Assembly (NCBI GenBank): GCA_022376925.1
Contig: JAIOJX010000032.1
Coordinates: forward strand, 173,129,979 to 173,193,978
Direction: 5' to 3'
From: Tragulus kanchil
Lineage: Eukaryota; Chordata; Mammalia; Artiodactyla; Tragulidae
Length of the DNA: 64,000 nucleotides
Part shown: positions 33,563 to 45,239 of the stretch, piece by piece
Position numbering within the stretch: position 1 is the stretch's first letter
Layout of the letters: every line of letters begins with the position of its first letter
Notes under the pieces: model-generated
What the model was told of the DNA's origin: nothing
What the model saw: only the letters and a program-made list of their open reading frames with translations
The model's database searches: none
Translations under genes and position numbers: made by a program

Positions 33563-36500
33563 ACAACAGAAAAATCCCTTCCAACAACTTCTTCCACTCC
33601 ATTCACCTGACCGTTCTGGCTGCAAGGATGGCTGGAAAGGGCAGTCCTTCTACGGGGCCTGGACCACCAAACCCCTGGACAAAGTTCTGTCTGGGAGGGA
33701 GGGAGCCGCCTGGCTGGGAGGCACCGGCCGAAGTGCATTCTCAGGATGAACACCTGCTGGGGATGGTGGAGGGGTCCCTGAGGCTGACCGGAGTCTGGGT
33801 GCCCCCATCTAGCCCCATCCTCCTGCTCAGCAATTCAGATGTGCTCCATTTGTTTCCAGGCTCCTTGCTCCTGGACCTAACGCTCAGGAGAAGCCACGCT
33901 CTCGGGGAGCCCTCCGGGCATCCCAGGGCCCGGGCCAGGGCCTCCACAGACCTTGTTCCAAATCTTTCATCTTCACAGCATCTCCGCCGAGAAGGGGTTC
34001 CTTCCAGACGCAGGCAGAGCAGCTGGAGCTGCAGGCGGCCTCTCCCAGGGTAAGGACAAGGCCAGGCTGAGGTCTGAACAAAGCTCGGGCGGACTCCAGG
34101 ACCAGCGCGCCCTCTGCCCAGGGGTGCTCACCTGGCCAGAGAGACTCCAGCAGTGACGCGGTGGAAACACCAGTGGCCTGGAAGCCGGACCCCGGGTCGG
34201 AGGGAGACTGCGCTGAGGCGGAGCGGGACCCAGACCAGACCCCAGAGGGGCAGCCCCACCAGTGAGAGCCCGCAGATCCCTCAGGAGCGTGCTCAGCTCC
34301 TGGCAGAACCCTGGGGCAGACAGACCGACCTCCTCCTAGCCAGAAACGCATCCACAGGGAACCCCACCCCCTCCACCAGGTTCCCTCCGGCCTCGGAGCC
34401 CTCACGTCCTCCCAGTCTACATTTGGACTCGAACCACCCGAGGGTCTTTGTCTGCCTGTTAGAGACCGGCTGATCCCGGTTTGCCCAGGATTATCCCATC
34501 TTAGAGCTGAACGCCTGCTCAGCCCTGTGCCGGTCGGGTCGGTCGCCCCTGGCATCACCGGCCGCGTTGCCGGGAAGGCACACCCCGGGCTCCCGGACCT
34601 CCGCTCTGGCCCCGCCCCGCCCTCAGATGGGAGGCTTTGGTTGTGTCCTCCCTGAGTCCAGCACCTAAACTCGCGGTCCTGGCCCCTTCGAAACAGGGGC
34701 TGGTGCCAGCGCCTTACCCCCCTCTGCTTGGCTGGCCCCACCGTGAACGAGTGAGGCCACTGGCTAAGAGGCAGGGCTAGGACGCTCCCCTGAGCACGCC
34801 CGCCCGACCCTCCGAGCCTCGGTTTCTCCTCCCCTCCTCGCAGGTCTCCGGAGGGATCAGCGACCATGTGCAGTAGAGGCCCATGGCCATTCCACATGCT
34901 TTTCTTTTGGGCCCTCGCCACGATGTCCGGAGCCCAGAGAGCATCCTCTGCCCAGAGGAGGAATAGTGGGGTGTAGGGCCAGAGCCCAGAGGAAAAGAAG
35001 TTGGAGATACTCCAGGGCCCGGAAGAGCTGCGGCGGCGGCGGGCAGGCTGCCTCCGCCTGGGGTCTCCGCCGGCGCAGGTGTCCCTGCCGCTGCCTGACT
35101 GAGGTTCGTTGCAGCCACTGTTCCGACCAACCTCCAAACAAGCATCTCCGCCGAGAAGGGGTTCCTTCCAGACGCAGGCAGAGCAGCTGGAGCTGCAGGC
35201 GGCCTCTCCCAGGGTAAGGACAAGGCCAGGCTGAGGTCTGAACAAAGCTCGGGCGGACTCCAGGACCAGCGCGCCCTCTGCCCAGGGGTGCTCACCTGGC
35301 CAGAGAGACTCCAGCAGTGACGCGGTGGAAACACCAGTGGCCTGGAAGCCGGACCCCGGGTCGGAGGGAGACTGCGCTGAGGCGGAGCGGGACCCAGACC
35401 AGACCCCAGAGGGGCAGCCCCACCAGTGAGAGCCCGCAGATCCCTCAGGAGCGTGCTCAGCTCCTGGCAGAACCCTGGGGCAGACAGACCGACCTCCTCC
35501 TAGCCAGAAACGCATCCACAGGGAACCCCACCCCCTCCACCAGGTTCCCTCCGGCCTCGGAGCCCTCACGTCCTCCCAGTCTACATTTGGACTCGAACCA
35601 CCCGAGGGTCTTTGTCTGCCTGTTAGAGACCGGCTGATCCCGGTTTGCCCAGGATTATCCCATCTTAGAGCTGAACGCCTGCTCAGCCCTGTGCCGGTCG
35701 GGTCGGTCGCCCCTGGCATCACCGGCCGCGTTGCCGGGAAGGCACACCCCGGGCTCCCGGACCTCCGCTCTGGCCCCGCCCCGCCCTCAGATGGGAGGCT
35801 TTGGTTGTGTCCTCCCTGAGTCCAGCACCTAAACTCGCGGTCCTGGCCCCTTCGAAACAGGGGCTGGTGCCAGCGCCTTACCCCCCTCTGCTTGGCTGGC
35901 CCCACCGTGAACGAGTGAGGCCACTGGCTAAGAGGCAGGGCTAGGACGCTCCCCTGAGCACGCCCGCCCGACCCTCCGAGCCTCGGTTTCTCCTCCCCTC
36001 CTCGCAGGTCTCCGGAGGGATCAGCGACCATGTGCAGTAGAGGCCCATGGCCATTCCACATGCTTTTCTTTTGGGCCCTCGCCTACGATGTCCGGAGCCC
36101 AGAGAGCATCCTCTGCCCAGAGGAGGAATAGTGGGGTGTAGGGCCAGAGCCCAGAGGAAAAGAAGTTGGAGATACTCCAGGGCCCGGAAGAGCTGCGGCG
36201 GCGGCGGGCAGGCTGCCTCCGCCTGGGGTCTCCGCCGGCGCAGGTGTCCCTGCCGCTGCCTGACTGAGGTTCGTTGCAGCCACTGTTCCGACCAACCTCC
36301 AGGTCTCTGGCAGGCACAGAACCGGCTGGAACACAGAGGCATCAGAAGACGTGATTTTCCGGCCCAGTGGGGTCGGGCAGACTGGCCTCTGCCTCGGCCG
36401 CCCCCCTTCAGCAAGGGCAGCCCACGCAGGGCCCAGGGCCCCGGCCTGCAGCACCCTCCTCACCATCAGCGGGCTCCGAGCCTGGTGTGGAGGGGTGCGC

Positions 36501-36906
36501 CCCAGGGTTGGGGTGTCCAGGCTTTGCCCCCAGGGCTGAGGCTGCAGACTCCTCTGTCCCTGGGCTCCTGGCGGGGGTGCCCACCCTCCAGGCGAGGAAA
36601 GCCCGGAGGACACTGTCTCCCGCTGAATCCCAGGCGGACACTGGCGCCCAGGCCAGAGGCCTCACCAGGGACTCACAGGCCACCCCGACCTCAGCCCCGT
36701 TTGGGGCAGGAGTCACAGAGAGAGGGCAAGAGGACACTCACGAGGGGCCACCATCTGGCTGGAGAAGCGGCTTGAGCGCCACTGAAGAACGAGGTCACGA
36801 AACAGTGTGTCCTGGGGTTGGGAAAGCGGGGATCTGGACAGGACGGCCCCGTGCAGATCCTGCCCCAAGCCGTGACTCTCCCCGTTCCAGGGCTCGGAAG
36901 CGCAGG
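33563..36906. other. GC-rich single-copy DNA, no gene
   Basis: GC-rich unique sequence, mostly counted twice or three times through D8-D10. The 725-codon minus-strand open frame at 33884-36061 exists only because the D9 unit is a multiple of three, so the same frame repeats in series. No domain or splice structure supports a gene. Confidence 0.5.
33978..36301 (+). repeat. D9: 1164-base direct tandem duplication
   Basis: Copy 1 is 33978-35137 and copy 2 is 35142-36301, joined by AACAA after ...GACCAACCTCCA. Near its end copy 1 reads CTCGCCACGATG where copy 2 reads CTCGCCTACGATG. The right part of copy 2 is duplicated again by D10, so 34840-35137 appears three times. Confidence 0.97.
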
Positions 36907-38242
36907 GACCTTTATTTATGTGACTGGCGGCTCAGACGGTAGAGTCCGCCTGCAATGCAAGAGACCGAGGTTCGATCCCTGGGTCAGGAAGATCCCCCGG
37001 AGAAGCGAATGGCTACCCGCTCGGTATTGCTGCCGGGAGAGCCCCATGGGCAGAGGAGCCCGCGAGCTTCAGTCCATGGGGGCACAGAGAGTCTCACTGA
37101 GGCGGCAGGCTCCTAGAGCCGGCCCCCCAGCCTCGGTTTCTCCTCCCTCCTCGCAGGTCTCCGGAGGGATCAGCGACCATGTGCAGTAGAGGCCCATGGC
37201 CATTCCACATGCTTTTCTTTTGGGCCCTCGCCTCGATGTCCGGAGCCCAGAGAGCATCCTCTGCCCAGAGGAGGAATAGTGGGGTGTAGGGCCAGAGCCC
37301 AGAGGAAAAGAAGTTGGAGATACTCCAGGGCCCGGAAGAGCTGCGGCGGCGGCGGGCAGGCTGCCTCCGCCTGGGGTCTCCGCCGGCGCAGGTGTCCCTG
37401 CCGCTGCCTGACTGAGGTTCGTTGCAGCCACTGTTCCGACCAACCTCCAGGTCTCTGGCAGGCACAGAACCGGCTGGAACACAGAGGCATCAGAAGACGT
37501 GATTTTCCGGCCCAGTGGGGTCGGGCAGACTGGCCTCTGCCTCGGCCGCCCCCCTTCAGCAAGGGCAGCCCACGCAGGGCCCAGGGCCCCGGCCTGCAGC
37601 ACCCTCCTCACCATCAGCGGGCTCCGAGCCTGGTGTGGAGGGGTGCGCCCCAGGGTTGGGGTGTCCAGGCTTTGCCCCCAGGGCTGAGGCTGCAGACTCC
37701 TCTGTCCCTGGGCTCCTGGCGGGGGTGCCCACCCTCCAGGCGAGGAAAGCCCGGAGGACACTGTCTCCCGCTGAATCCCAGGCGGACACTGGCGCCCAGG
37801 CCAGAGGCCTCACCAGGGACTCACAGGCCACCCCGACCTCAGCCCCGTTTGGGGCAGGAGTCACAGAGAGAGGGCAAGAGGACACTCACGAGGGGCCACC
37901 ATCTGGCTGGAGAAGCGGCTTGAGCGCCACTGAAGAACGAGGTCACGAAACAGTGTGTCCTGGGGTTGGGAAAGCGGGGATCTGGACAGGACGGCCCCGT
38001 GCAGATCCTGCCCCAAGCCGTGACTCTCCCCGTTCCAGGGCTCGGAAGCGCAGGGACCTTTATTTATGTGACTGGCGGCTCAGACGGTAGAGTCCGCCTG
38101 CAATGCAAGAGACCGAGGTTCGATCCCTGGGTCAGGAAGATCCCCCGGAGAAGCGAATGGCTACCCGCTCCGGTATTGCTGCCGGGAGAGCCCCATGGGC
38201 AGAGGAGCCCGGCGAGCTTCAGTCCATGGGGGCACAGAGAGT
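35980..38242 (+). repeat. D10: ~1148-base direct tandem duplication
   Basis: Copy 1 is 35980-37094 and copy 2 is 37130-38242. A 35-base unmatched filler (37095-37129) lies between them. The start of copy 2 lacks single bases (CTCCTCCCTCC against CTCCTCCCCTCC; GCCTCGATG against GCCTACGATG). The end of copy 1 also lacks single bases (CGCTCGGTA against CGCTCCGGTA; CCCGCGAG against CCCGGCGAG). Confidence 0.96.
36907..37094 (+). repeat. Bov-tA SINE, cut by D10 join
   Basis: Sense Bov-tA: TGACTGGCGGCTCAGACGGT, GGTTCGATCCCTGGGTCAGG, GATCCCCCGGAGAAGCGAAT. It stops at ...AGAGAGTC, where the D10 filler begins. The complete copy is at 38055. Confidence 0.92.
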
Positions 38243-38272
38243 CGGACACGACTGAGCGACGAACACTGTGGC
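38055..38272 (+). repeat. Bov-tA SINE, complete
   Basis: Full sense copy to GAGAGTCGGACACGACTGAG and CGACGAACAC. The tRNA-derived GGTTCGATCCC box is intact. It is among the least diverged SINEs here. Confidence 0.93.
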
Positions 38273-40488
38273 TTTTCACTTTCTCTTTCCTCCTGTTCGG
38301 ATCTGGGCCCAGAGGAGAAGCAGCCCAGGGGGCATGGAGGTCAAAGCGGGCAGAGCCACCTAGAAGGGACAGGAGGAGCCTCCGCATCTGTCAAGAGTGC
38401 AAGTCACACTGGAGGCTCGGGGAGGCCCGCGGAGGGCCTCGGGTGCCGGACGGCATGCGTTGGGTAGTCGTGAGTCCCTGCAGGTTCTAGAACAACAGAG
38501 GGGCCGGGTGAGACATCCTGAGGACCCTGCCCAGGGCCCCGAAGAGATGGCAGGCTGACTTCAGAAACGAGAGGCAGTGGGGAAGCGGGGGTGCTCTGTG
38601 GAGGGAGACGGGAGCTTCTGGGAAGAGTGGGTGGGGAGCCCAGACCCGGACCGGGACCCAGCAGGTGGGCAGCTGGAGCCGGGGCCCCGGGTGGGGCCTT
38701 ACGTAACAGCTGCCGCCCTCGGGAGGGGAGTCTGTCAGCCCGGGGCTGCACACGCAGTGGTCATCTCGTCACAGTGCGGCACCCCCGCGCCATCCCCTGC
38801 CCCGTGCTCGTCGCCCGCCCAGGCCTGAGGAGGGAGGGCCCAGCGACAGGCTCCCTTGCCAGGCCTGGACCCCTGCCCAGCAGAAAGGACGGCCCTTGCC
38901 CAGGTGCTACAGCCTGACCAGAAGAAGCGGGGCCGGGCCACTGACCAGAGCTGTCCCGGGGGGTGGAAGGACCCAGGTGATGCCTCTAGGCCCCTCCCTC
39001 CAGCAACGCTGCCCTCGTTTCTTTTCTCTACCTGACCCGACATGTCTATTTACGCTTGAGAAGTACGAACGCGCAGTTTCGTTTGGGGAAGTATTTGGTA
39101 GAAATGGTTTCCCCGCCTTACAGGTCTTGAGCCCACGGCCCACGCCCGCTCCACCTGGCACGGCCGAGCTGCAGAGGCTGCCGCCGCCTCCCACAGAGAG
39201 GGGGAGTCCCTGACCTGTGGCAGGAGAGAGCCCTGCGAGGCAGGGCCACGGAGGCAGGGTTCGGGGCTCTGCTTGGAGTCTTTACTGCATAGTGGCGACT
39301 CCCCCTTTTTTAATGAATTGAGGACAATTTTGTTCTTTGGTTCCCCGGAAGTCTTTGGTTACCCCCGGAGGCAGACGCTGAATCCCAGACCCGTAAGGAA
39401 GTGCTCCCAGGAGGAGCAGGTGGCGGGGGAGGGGGGAGGGCAAGGGGCCGGGGAGTGGAGACTGGGGAGGGGGTTCCACCAGGCCCCGCAGGGCAGCCTG
39501 AGGCGGTCACGCATCTGTCGGGGTGTGGGGTGCCGCCCAAGGTCCAGAGCTCACATTCCAAGAGCCTCCTCCTTCCTAGCCTGCCAGAGGAGGCAAGAAA
39601 CACAGCAGGTAGACGGACAGGCCGACTCTGGAGCCCTCCCTCCCCCGGTGTCCACAGGATCCTCACTGTCTACGACCCCGACCCGCTCCCCTCCCTCACC
39701 CACTCATCCACCCGCGGCCAGAAGTCAGGCGCCACCCGAGCCTCCTCAGCTCCTCCTCCCTCCTCCGTCCATTTGTCCATTCTCCTCCCCCCACCGCCCC
39801 CATCTCAAAGCGCACACACCAGCTGGAAGACCTGAAACAACACAGTCAGGTAATGGCAGAGAGTCGCAGGGGCCACAAAGAAAACAAAGCCCGGGGATGG
39901 GACTGAGAGAGAGGGTGAGGACTGCGGTCAACAGGATGGTCAACAGACACCCAGATGAACGCAGGAGGCCAGGGGCCCAGGGACCTACACAGCCCTGACA
40001 CTTTTATCTCTTCTCCCCGTCTTCAGCTGAAATCCCACCACCTCCAGGAAGTCTGCCTGGATGCCACAGATGTCCCAGGCTCAAGCTACACCAGCTGCAG
40101 GGGCCTTTCCAGACCAGTCCATCTGTAAGGGTCTTCAGGTTGCATCATCGTGACTGTCTTGTCAGAGACGCCTAGGGGCGGGTCCTGCAGTGAGACCGGA
40201 GTGGGGGTCAACACCCCACCAGAAGGACCAGGGTACTAACTCCCAGCTTAACTCCTGTTTGCTGAGTGGCCGTAGGTGAGGAGCGACTTTGCCTCTCTGA
40301 GCCTCAGTTTTCCCATCTGCCAAAGAGGGTGAGGGCCGCCTCGCTCACCAGGTCATTACGGGGTCCACTGAGACCAGCCCCCAGGCGTGTTGGCTTCCTT
40401 CCTCTCAACAGCACTGAGCTGGGGGAGGGGAGAAGAGCGCCTGCTGAGAGAGTCAGGGTGCCGTGTGCGGGAAGGGCTCTCCTGGGGC
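38273..40488. other. GC-rich single-copy DNA
   Basis: Unique sequence. Several open frames of 100-240 codons occur in overlapping frames of both strands with no domain or splice support. The MIR near 40235 is listed separately. Confidence 0.4.
40235..40370 (+). repeat. MIR SINE relic
   Basis: TCTCTGAGCCTCAGTTTTCC and CATCTGCC match the MIR core. The preceding GAGTGGCCGTAGGTGAGG corresponds to the 'gtgtgaccttgggcaag' part. Confidence 0.75.
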
Positions 40489-42585
40489 GCAGGTGGGCGA
40501 GCTGTCTGAGTCGGCGTGGGCGCCCGTCCCCAGCCCGCCCTCCCCGCCTCCCCAGCCGTCTGTGGGGAGCCAGGGCTGATGGCGAATGTCCTGGCACTGT
40601 CCGAGCAGGACCAGCGCGGGGCCGAAAACGTGGGCAGAGCCCTGCGTGTGCACGGCCTCCAGCCTCCGCCACGGCTGCCACCCCCTGGACCTGAGCGTCA
40701 GGGGCACGAGGGCCGGCCGGCGGGGCGCTGGGCCGCCTCGACCTCCTGGGGGCTGCCGCCGCCCTCCTCCTGGCCTGGGTGGTGTGGGAGCCCTCAAGGG
40801 CAGGAGTGGAGGTTCCCAAGCCTCCCGGGCCCCTGAGAGCCCAGAGCAGTCATTGCGGAGGGATTCAAAGAGCCCGCGACCTCCGTGGCCACCGCTCACT
40901 TTGTCCGGCATCGCGGGCCCCGTGCGCCAGCCAGCGGTGTCCTCGACGCTCCCCCGGCGGAGCTCCGGAAGCCTCCCCGCCCCGCCACCGCTCCCTTCCC
41001 TGACTCAGCAGTGTCCCCAGGGTCTGAGCAGGAGAGGGCCGACTCTGCCTCCACCCGAAATGGCTCGAGTCAGTGCCCGGCTCCTTCTTCCTGTCTCTTG
41101 TTTAACTGTTTTCCTCACGTCCTCGCCGTCGGCGCCTCTTCACGCACTGACCCGCGCCTGAACGTGGCAACTACCCCACTCTTCGGACGAGAGAACAGAA
41201 ACTGCAGAGTTCACAAGTGTAAGAGGCGCGGTGGTCGCACGAGCTGAATGCCACCAAACTACCCTTCAAAAGGGGTGACCCGGTCAGCTTGGTGTTACAG
41301 ATTCTACAAGAAAAGGTCAACATACGTGTCTATTCCTTGGCAGCGCCTGGCCATCTGCCACGTGCTGGGGAATTACATAAACACGAACCAGGAGCCCATA
41401 GGGCCTGAGGGAGGACAGGAGTCAAGGGGTGGGCTTTGTGACCTCTCCACCAGCCAGGATCCTCCTGGCCCGCTTGTGTTTTTCTTCAGGGTTCCAGTGC
41501 GGGCTGGTGCAGGGCGGAGGGGGCTGGCTGCCTTGTCGCAGGTGGGCGAGCTGTCTGAGTCGGCGTGGGCGCCGTCCCCAGCCCGCCCTCCCCGCCTCCC
41601 CAGCCGTCTGTGGGGAGCCAGGGCTGATGGCGAATGTCCTGGCACTGTCCGAGCAGGACCAGCGCGGGGCCGAAAACGTGGGCAGAGCCCTGCGTGTGCA
41701 CGGCCTCCAGCCTCCGCCACGGCTGCCACCCCCTGGACCTGAGCGTCAGGGGCACGAGGGCCGGCCGGCGGGGCGCTGGGCCGCCTCGACCTCCTGGGGG
41801 CTGCCGCCGCCCTCCTCCTGGCCTGGGTGGTGTGGGAGCCCTCAAGGGCAGGAGTGGAGGTTCCCAAGCCTCCCGGGCCCCTGAGAGCCCAGAGCAGTCA
41901 TTGCGGAGGGATTCAAAGAGCCCGCGACCTCCGTGGCCACCGCTCACTTTGTCCGGCATCGCGGGCCCCGTGCGCCAGCCAGCGGTGTCCTCGACGCTCC
42001 CCCGGCGGAGCTCCGGAAGCCTCCCCGCCCCGCCACCGCTCCCTTCCCTGACTCAGCAGTGTCCCCAGGGTCTGAGCAGGAGAGGGCCGACTCTGCCTCC
42101 ACCCGAAATGGCTCGAGTCAGTGCCCGGCTCCTTCTTCCTGTCTCTTGTTTAACTGTTTTCCTCACGTCCTCGCCGTCGGCGCCTCTTCACGCACTGACC
42201 CGCGCCTGAACGTGGCAACTACCCCACTCTTCGGACGAGAGAACAGAAACTGCAGAGTTCACAAGTGTAAGAGGCGCGGTGGTCGCACGAGCTGAATGCC
42301 ACCAAACTACCCTTCAAAAGGGGTGACCCGGTCAGCTTGGTGTTACAGATTCTACAAGAAAAGGTCAACATACGTGTCTATTCCTTGGCAGCGCCTGGCC
42401 ATCTGCCACGTGCTGGGGAATTACATAAACACGAACCAGGAGCCCATAGGGCCTGAGGGAGGACAGGAGTCAAGGGGTGGGCTTTGTGACCTCTCCACCA
42501 GCCAGGATCCTCCTGGCCCGCTTGTGTTTTTCTTCAGGGTTCCAGTGCGGGCTGGTGCAGGGCGGAGGGGGCTGGCTGCCTTGTC
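40489..42585 (+). repeat. D11: 1048-base direct tandem duplication
   Basis: Copy 1 is 40489-41537 and copy 2 is 41538-42585, joined at CTGCCTTGTC|GCAGGTGGGCG. Copy 2 lacks one C near its start (GGCGCCGTCC against GGCGCCCGTCC). The right flank after copy 2 is CAGGTGCCCC. Confidence 0.97.
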
Positions 42586-43059
42586 CAGGTGCCCCCAGGG
42601 AGCTCAGTCTGATGCCCTCGGAACTGAGCCTGGTTCTTGAGGCGGCCCCAGCCTGGCTTGGACCACAGGGGTGACGGTGCCCCCGTGCCTCAGGGAGGAA
42701 GGGCCATGGCTCACTCTGGACCCTTCTCCAGGGTCACCGGGGCAAGCCTTAGGCTCTGACAGGGGCAGGGATAAGGGCGCTCCCGCTGGGAGTTCCTGCG
42801 GCGACACGGACCCCTCCAGAGGCACCTGCTCTTCCAGACAGAGGGGGGCAGGGGTGCCCCTCCCCCACCCCGGCCACCTTGGCACAGGTGTGCCGGGTCA
42901 AGCAGGGAGGGAAAGGGAGGCACCAGGCATCCCCCCCCAGCGCCCCCCTGGCGCATTCGTTCCTCATTCATTCGTTCCTGCCGCTGGGGCCGCACTCATT
43001 CATGCACGCGCTCCGCCATTCATGCTCCTGCGGGCTCATTGATGCCCTGTCCGGCCGCC
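42586..43059. other. Upstream flank of CpG island
   Basis: GC-rich unique DNA. 42950-43045 is a degenerate run of CATTC/ATTCAT words (listed separately) just before the CpG island. Confidence 0.45.
42950..43045. repeat. Degenerate ATTC-type simple repeat
   Basis: CATTCGTTCCTCATTCATTC and further spaced CATTCAT copies (CACTCATTCATGC, GCCATTCATGC, CTCATTGATGC). It is a decayed (ATTC)n or an L2 end in reverse. Confidence 0.6.
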
Positions 43060-43740
43060 ATTCCTTCCCCGGCTCCCGAGCGCACGTGGCGCCCCCGGCC
43101 CTGCCCAGCGCCCCCCAGTGCGGCCCGCCTGGGCGCGGCGGGGGGGCCGCGGGATCCGCCGCGGCTGCGCGGGGCCGGGGCTGGCGGGGAGCCGGGCTGG
43201 GGGCGGGGCGGGCGCTCCTGCGGGAAGCCGGGCGGGGTGGGGGAGCCCCGGCCGCGCCGGCTCCGGGCGCGCTCGGCCTCGGAGGGGAGGACGCGGGCCG
43301 GGGGCGGCGGCGGGGCCCGAGCGCGGCGGCGGCGGCGAGCGGCGCGCGGCCCCGGGGCCATGTGGACGGGCGGCCGGCGGCCGGGCCGGCTGCGCCGGGC
43401 GGTGAGTACCTGCGAGCCCGGAGGGCAGGGCGCGGGCGCGGAGGCGGGGCGGGAGCCACCCACGCGGCAGGGCGGCCCCGCGCGGCGCCAACGGCGGCCC
43501 TCCCGTCCCCTCCCGCGCGGGGGGCGGCCGTCCAGCCTCGGGCCCCCCGCCCGGGGCGCCGCCTCCGGAGCCGGGGCGCCGGGGCCCCCGGGAGCGCGCT
43601 GCCGGCCGCGGGGGGCCCTCGCGGGGCGGGGCGGGGCCTCGGCCTCAGCGCGCGGCCCTGCCCCCCACGAGGCCGGCCGGGGCACCAGGCTCCGCGGCGC
43701 GGGGGTCCTCGCCCCCTGCCACGTGCGTCCCTGCGGTGGG
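43060..43740 (+). promoter_or_regulatory. CpG-island promoter
   Basis: Very dense CpG and near-total G/C for about 700 bases, the strongest in the window. It has GGGGCGGGG-type Sp1/KLF boxes (e.g. 43199-43210, 43624-43636), no TATA box, and a GGC-repeat-rich 5'UTR just before the ATG at 43360. This is the usual architecture of a broadly expressed or developmental mammalian gene start. It encloses the first exon and donor described next, all in single-copy sequence. Confidence 0.85.
43360..43401 (+). CDS. Candidate first coding exon, unidentified gene
   Basis: ATG at 43360 has G at -3 (GGGGCCATGT) and opens MWTGGRRPGRLRRA. After exactly 14 codons a strong donor, GCG|GTGAGTACC, follows at 43402, ending in phase 0. 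The exon sits in the centre of the CpG island, after a GC-rich leader without a closer upstream in-frame ATG. A short basic first exon of this kind is common in mammalian genes. The next plus-strand candidate exon (53641-54252) also begins in phase 0, so the two could join, with an apparent intron of 10.2 kb (about 8.1 kb after removing the duplicated copies in D12 and D13). I do not recognise the protein. The frame could instead be non-coding leader. Confidence 0.5.
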
Positions 43741-45064
43741 AGGGAGGCTGGGGCTGGCGAGGAAGGCAGGGCGGGGCCCGGGGGTCTGGGACCCGCCGCC
43801 GACCTGGGCGGGTGGCCGCGGTGCAGCGAGGTCCCCTCCTGCCCCGGGCAGGGGCTCCGTGAGGCCGCGGAGCCAGAAGGAGGCTGGTCCTGGGCGCTCT
43901 GCAGGGCGCGGGCGGGTGCCGGCCCCAGACCCCCGGCGCGCACTCTGCACCTGCAGGCCGGGCGCTCGCCTTCGCACAGTTAGAAGCCAGGAAGCTGAGG
44001 CTGGGGTGGGGAGGGCGCGCCCGGCGCTGCTGCCCTGCGGCTTCGCTTCCACCCTCCCCGCGCGCCAGCACTGCTGGGTGGGAATTGCTGCCCCAGCGTT
44101 TCCGCTTCCTGCCTGGTGTACAGGTGTTTCCTCCCTCGCCCGGGCCCCACCCCGTCCCCGGCGAGGGGCCTTCGGGGCAGGAACGGCGGAGGTGACATCC
44201 TGGAGTTGCCTGGACCAGCCTAGGGGAGCAGCCTAGGGACCCTGGAGTGAGTGGGGCTGGCTGAGTGAGCCGGGCCTGCAAAGGCGGAGGCCTGCTAGCC
44301 AAGGTCAGCCGCAGCCCTGGGCTGTGCAGACTGGAAACGGATCAGGGGTCAAGGCCCTGGGGCTCCAGGCCAGCGGGACGGGGTCTCCGTGGGCTGGGGT
44401 CCCGTGGAGGCCCCAGCACCCTGGATCTCTGAGGGACTGTGGACATGCCTCTCTCTAGGCCCCAGTTCCGCTGCCCACAGCCTGCAGCGGAGCCCTTTCC
44501 ACTCCGGCCAGCGGCCAGCGAAGACTGTGGGAGAAAGCCCCTCACACGCTGCTGCGCCATCCTGGCCAGGGCGGGGGCACTGCCGGTGGCTGACAGAGGC
44601 CCGCCTGGCATCTGTGAGGCACGGGGCGGGGAGGCAGCAGCCTGGGCCCTGGCAACATCCCCGAAAACCCTTAATTTTCCCGACTCTCACTATAATCAGG
44701 GCGGCATAGAAAAGCAGGCAGTGGCAGATGTGACTTCTTCCCGGCTGAGCACCGGTGCCGGCGAGAGGAGGCTGCCGCGCTGCGGAGGGACCCTCTGGAG
44801 CTATTGTCTCGTGGGTATAGAGTCCTGCACCCCCTGTTCCTCATATCCTCAGGATCCTCGTATCCTGGAGCTGGTTGCACCTGGGGCGCCGGGTGGGCAG
44901 GGCGAAGGCTGCCCGGAGCTGGAATGGTGTTGGTCCAGCTTTCCACAGGCCAGGCGTGGAGAGAGGGCCGATTCTGGGTCAGAGAGTAGACGTGAGGCAG
45001 AGTGGTCTGAACGGAGGGCCCCTCTCCACGCTCAGAGACCCTTGGGCACAGACTCTGGCGCCGA

Positions 45065-45190
45065 AGAGCTGCCGTTTATTGAGCAGCGGCTATGTGCCTG
45101 CCCTGCGGTGAGCGCTTTCACGCATCCTCTCGGCGGCAGCTCTTTGAAGGAGCCCCTCCTCCTGTAGGAGGAGATGTTGAGAATGAGTGA
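45065..45190 (-). repeat. MIR-type relic (antisense)
   Basis: GTTTATTGAGCAGCGGCTAT, GTGCCTGCCCTGCGG and GAGCGCTTTCACGCATCCTC follow the antisense MIR/L2-like 'tttattgagcgcttactatgtgccaggcac...aagcgctttac' pattern. Confidence 0.7.
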
Positions 45191-45239
45191 GTAAGAAGGG
45201 AGGAGAGCTGTCCATGGATGCATCCGGGGCTCGCTGGAG

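Larger units (their letters stand above)
31545..33840 (+). repeat. D8: ~1142-base direct tandem duplication
   Basis: Copy 1 is 31545-32693 and copy 2 is 32694-33840. The start of copy 2 has a 7-base loss (GGGACGTGCTTTGCTG against GGGACAGCTGATTCTCTTTG...). The end of copy 1 lacks bases present in copy 2 (CACCGGCAAG against CACCGGCCGAAG; GTGCCCCATC against GTGCCCCCATC). The offset changes from 1149 to 1142 to 1145 as these accumulate. Confidence 0.96.

Noticed and set aside
33884..36061. Long minus-strand open frame of 725 codons as a gene
   Set aside because: It is a 388-codon chance frame in GC-rich DNA doubled by D9. It has no domain, no splice structure and a composition expected of antisense GC-rich frames.
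36907..38272. tRNA gene
   Set aside because: The GGTTCGATCCC box belongs to Bov-tA SINEs, which are tRNA-derived. There is no intact cloverleaf or independent tRNA context.
42879..44302. Very long open frames on both strands across the CpG island
   Set aside because: Extreme GC removes stop codons. The frames overlap in several phases on both strands and read as R/P/A/G-rich strings. Only the 14-codon exon with a donor is kept.
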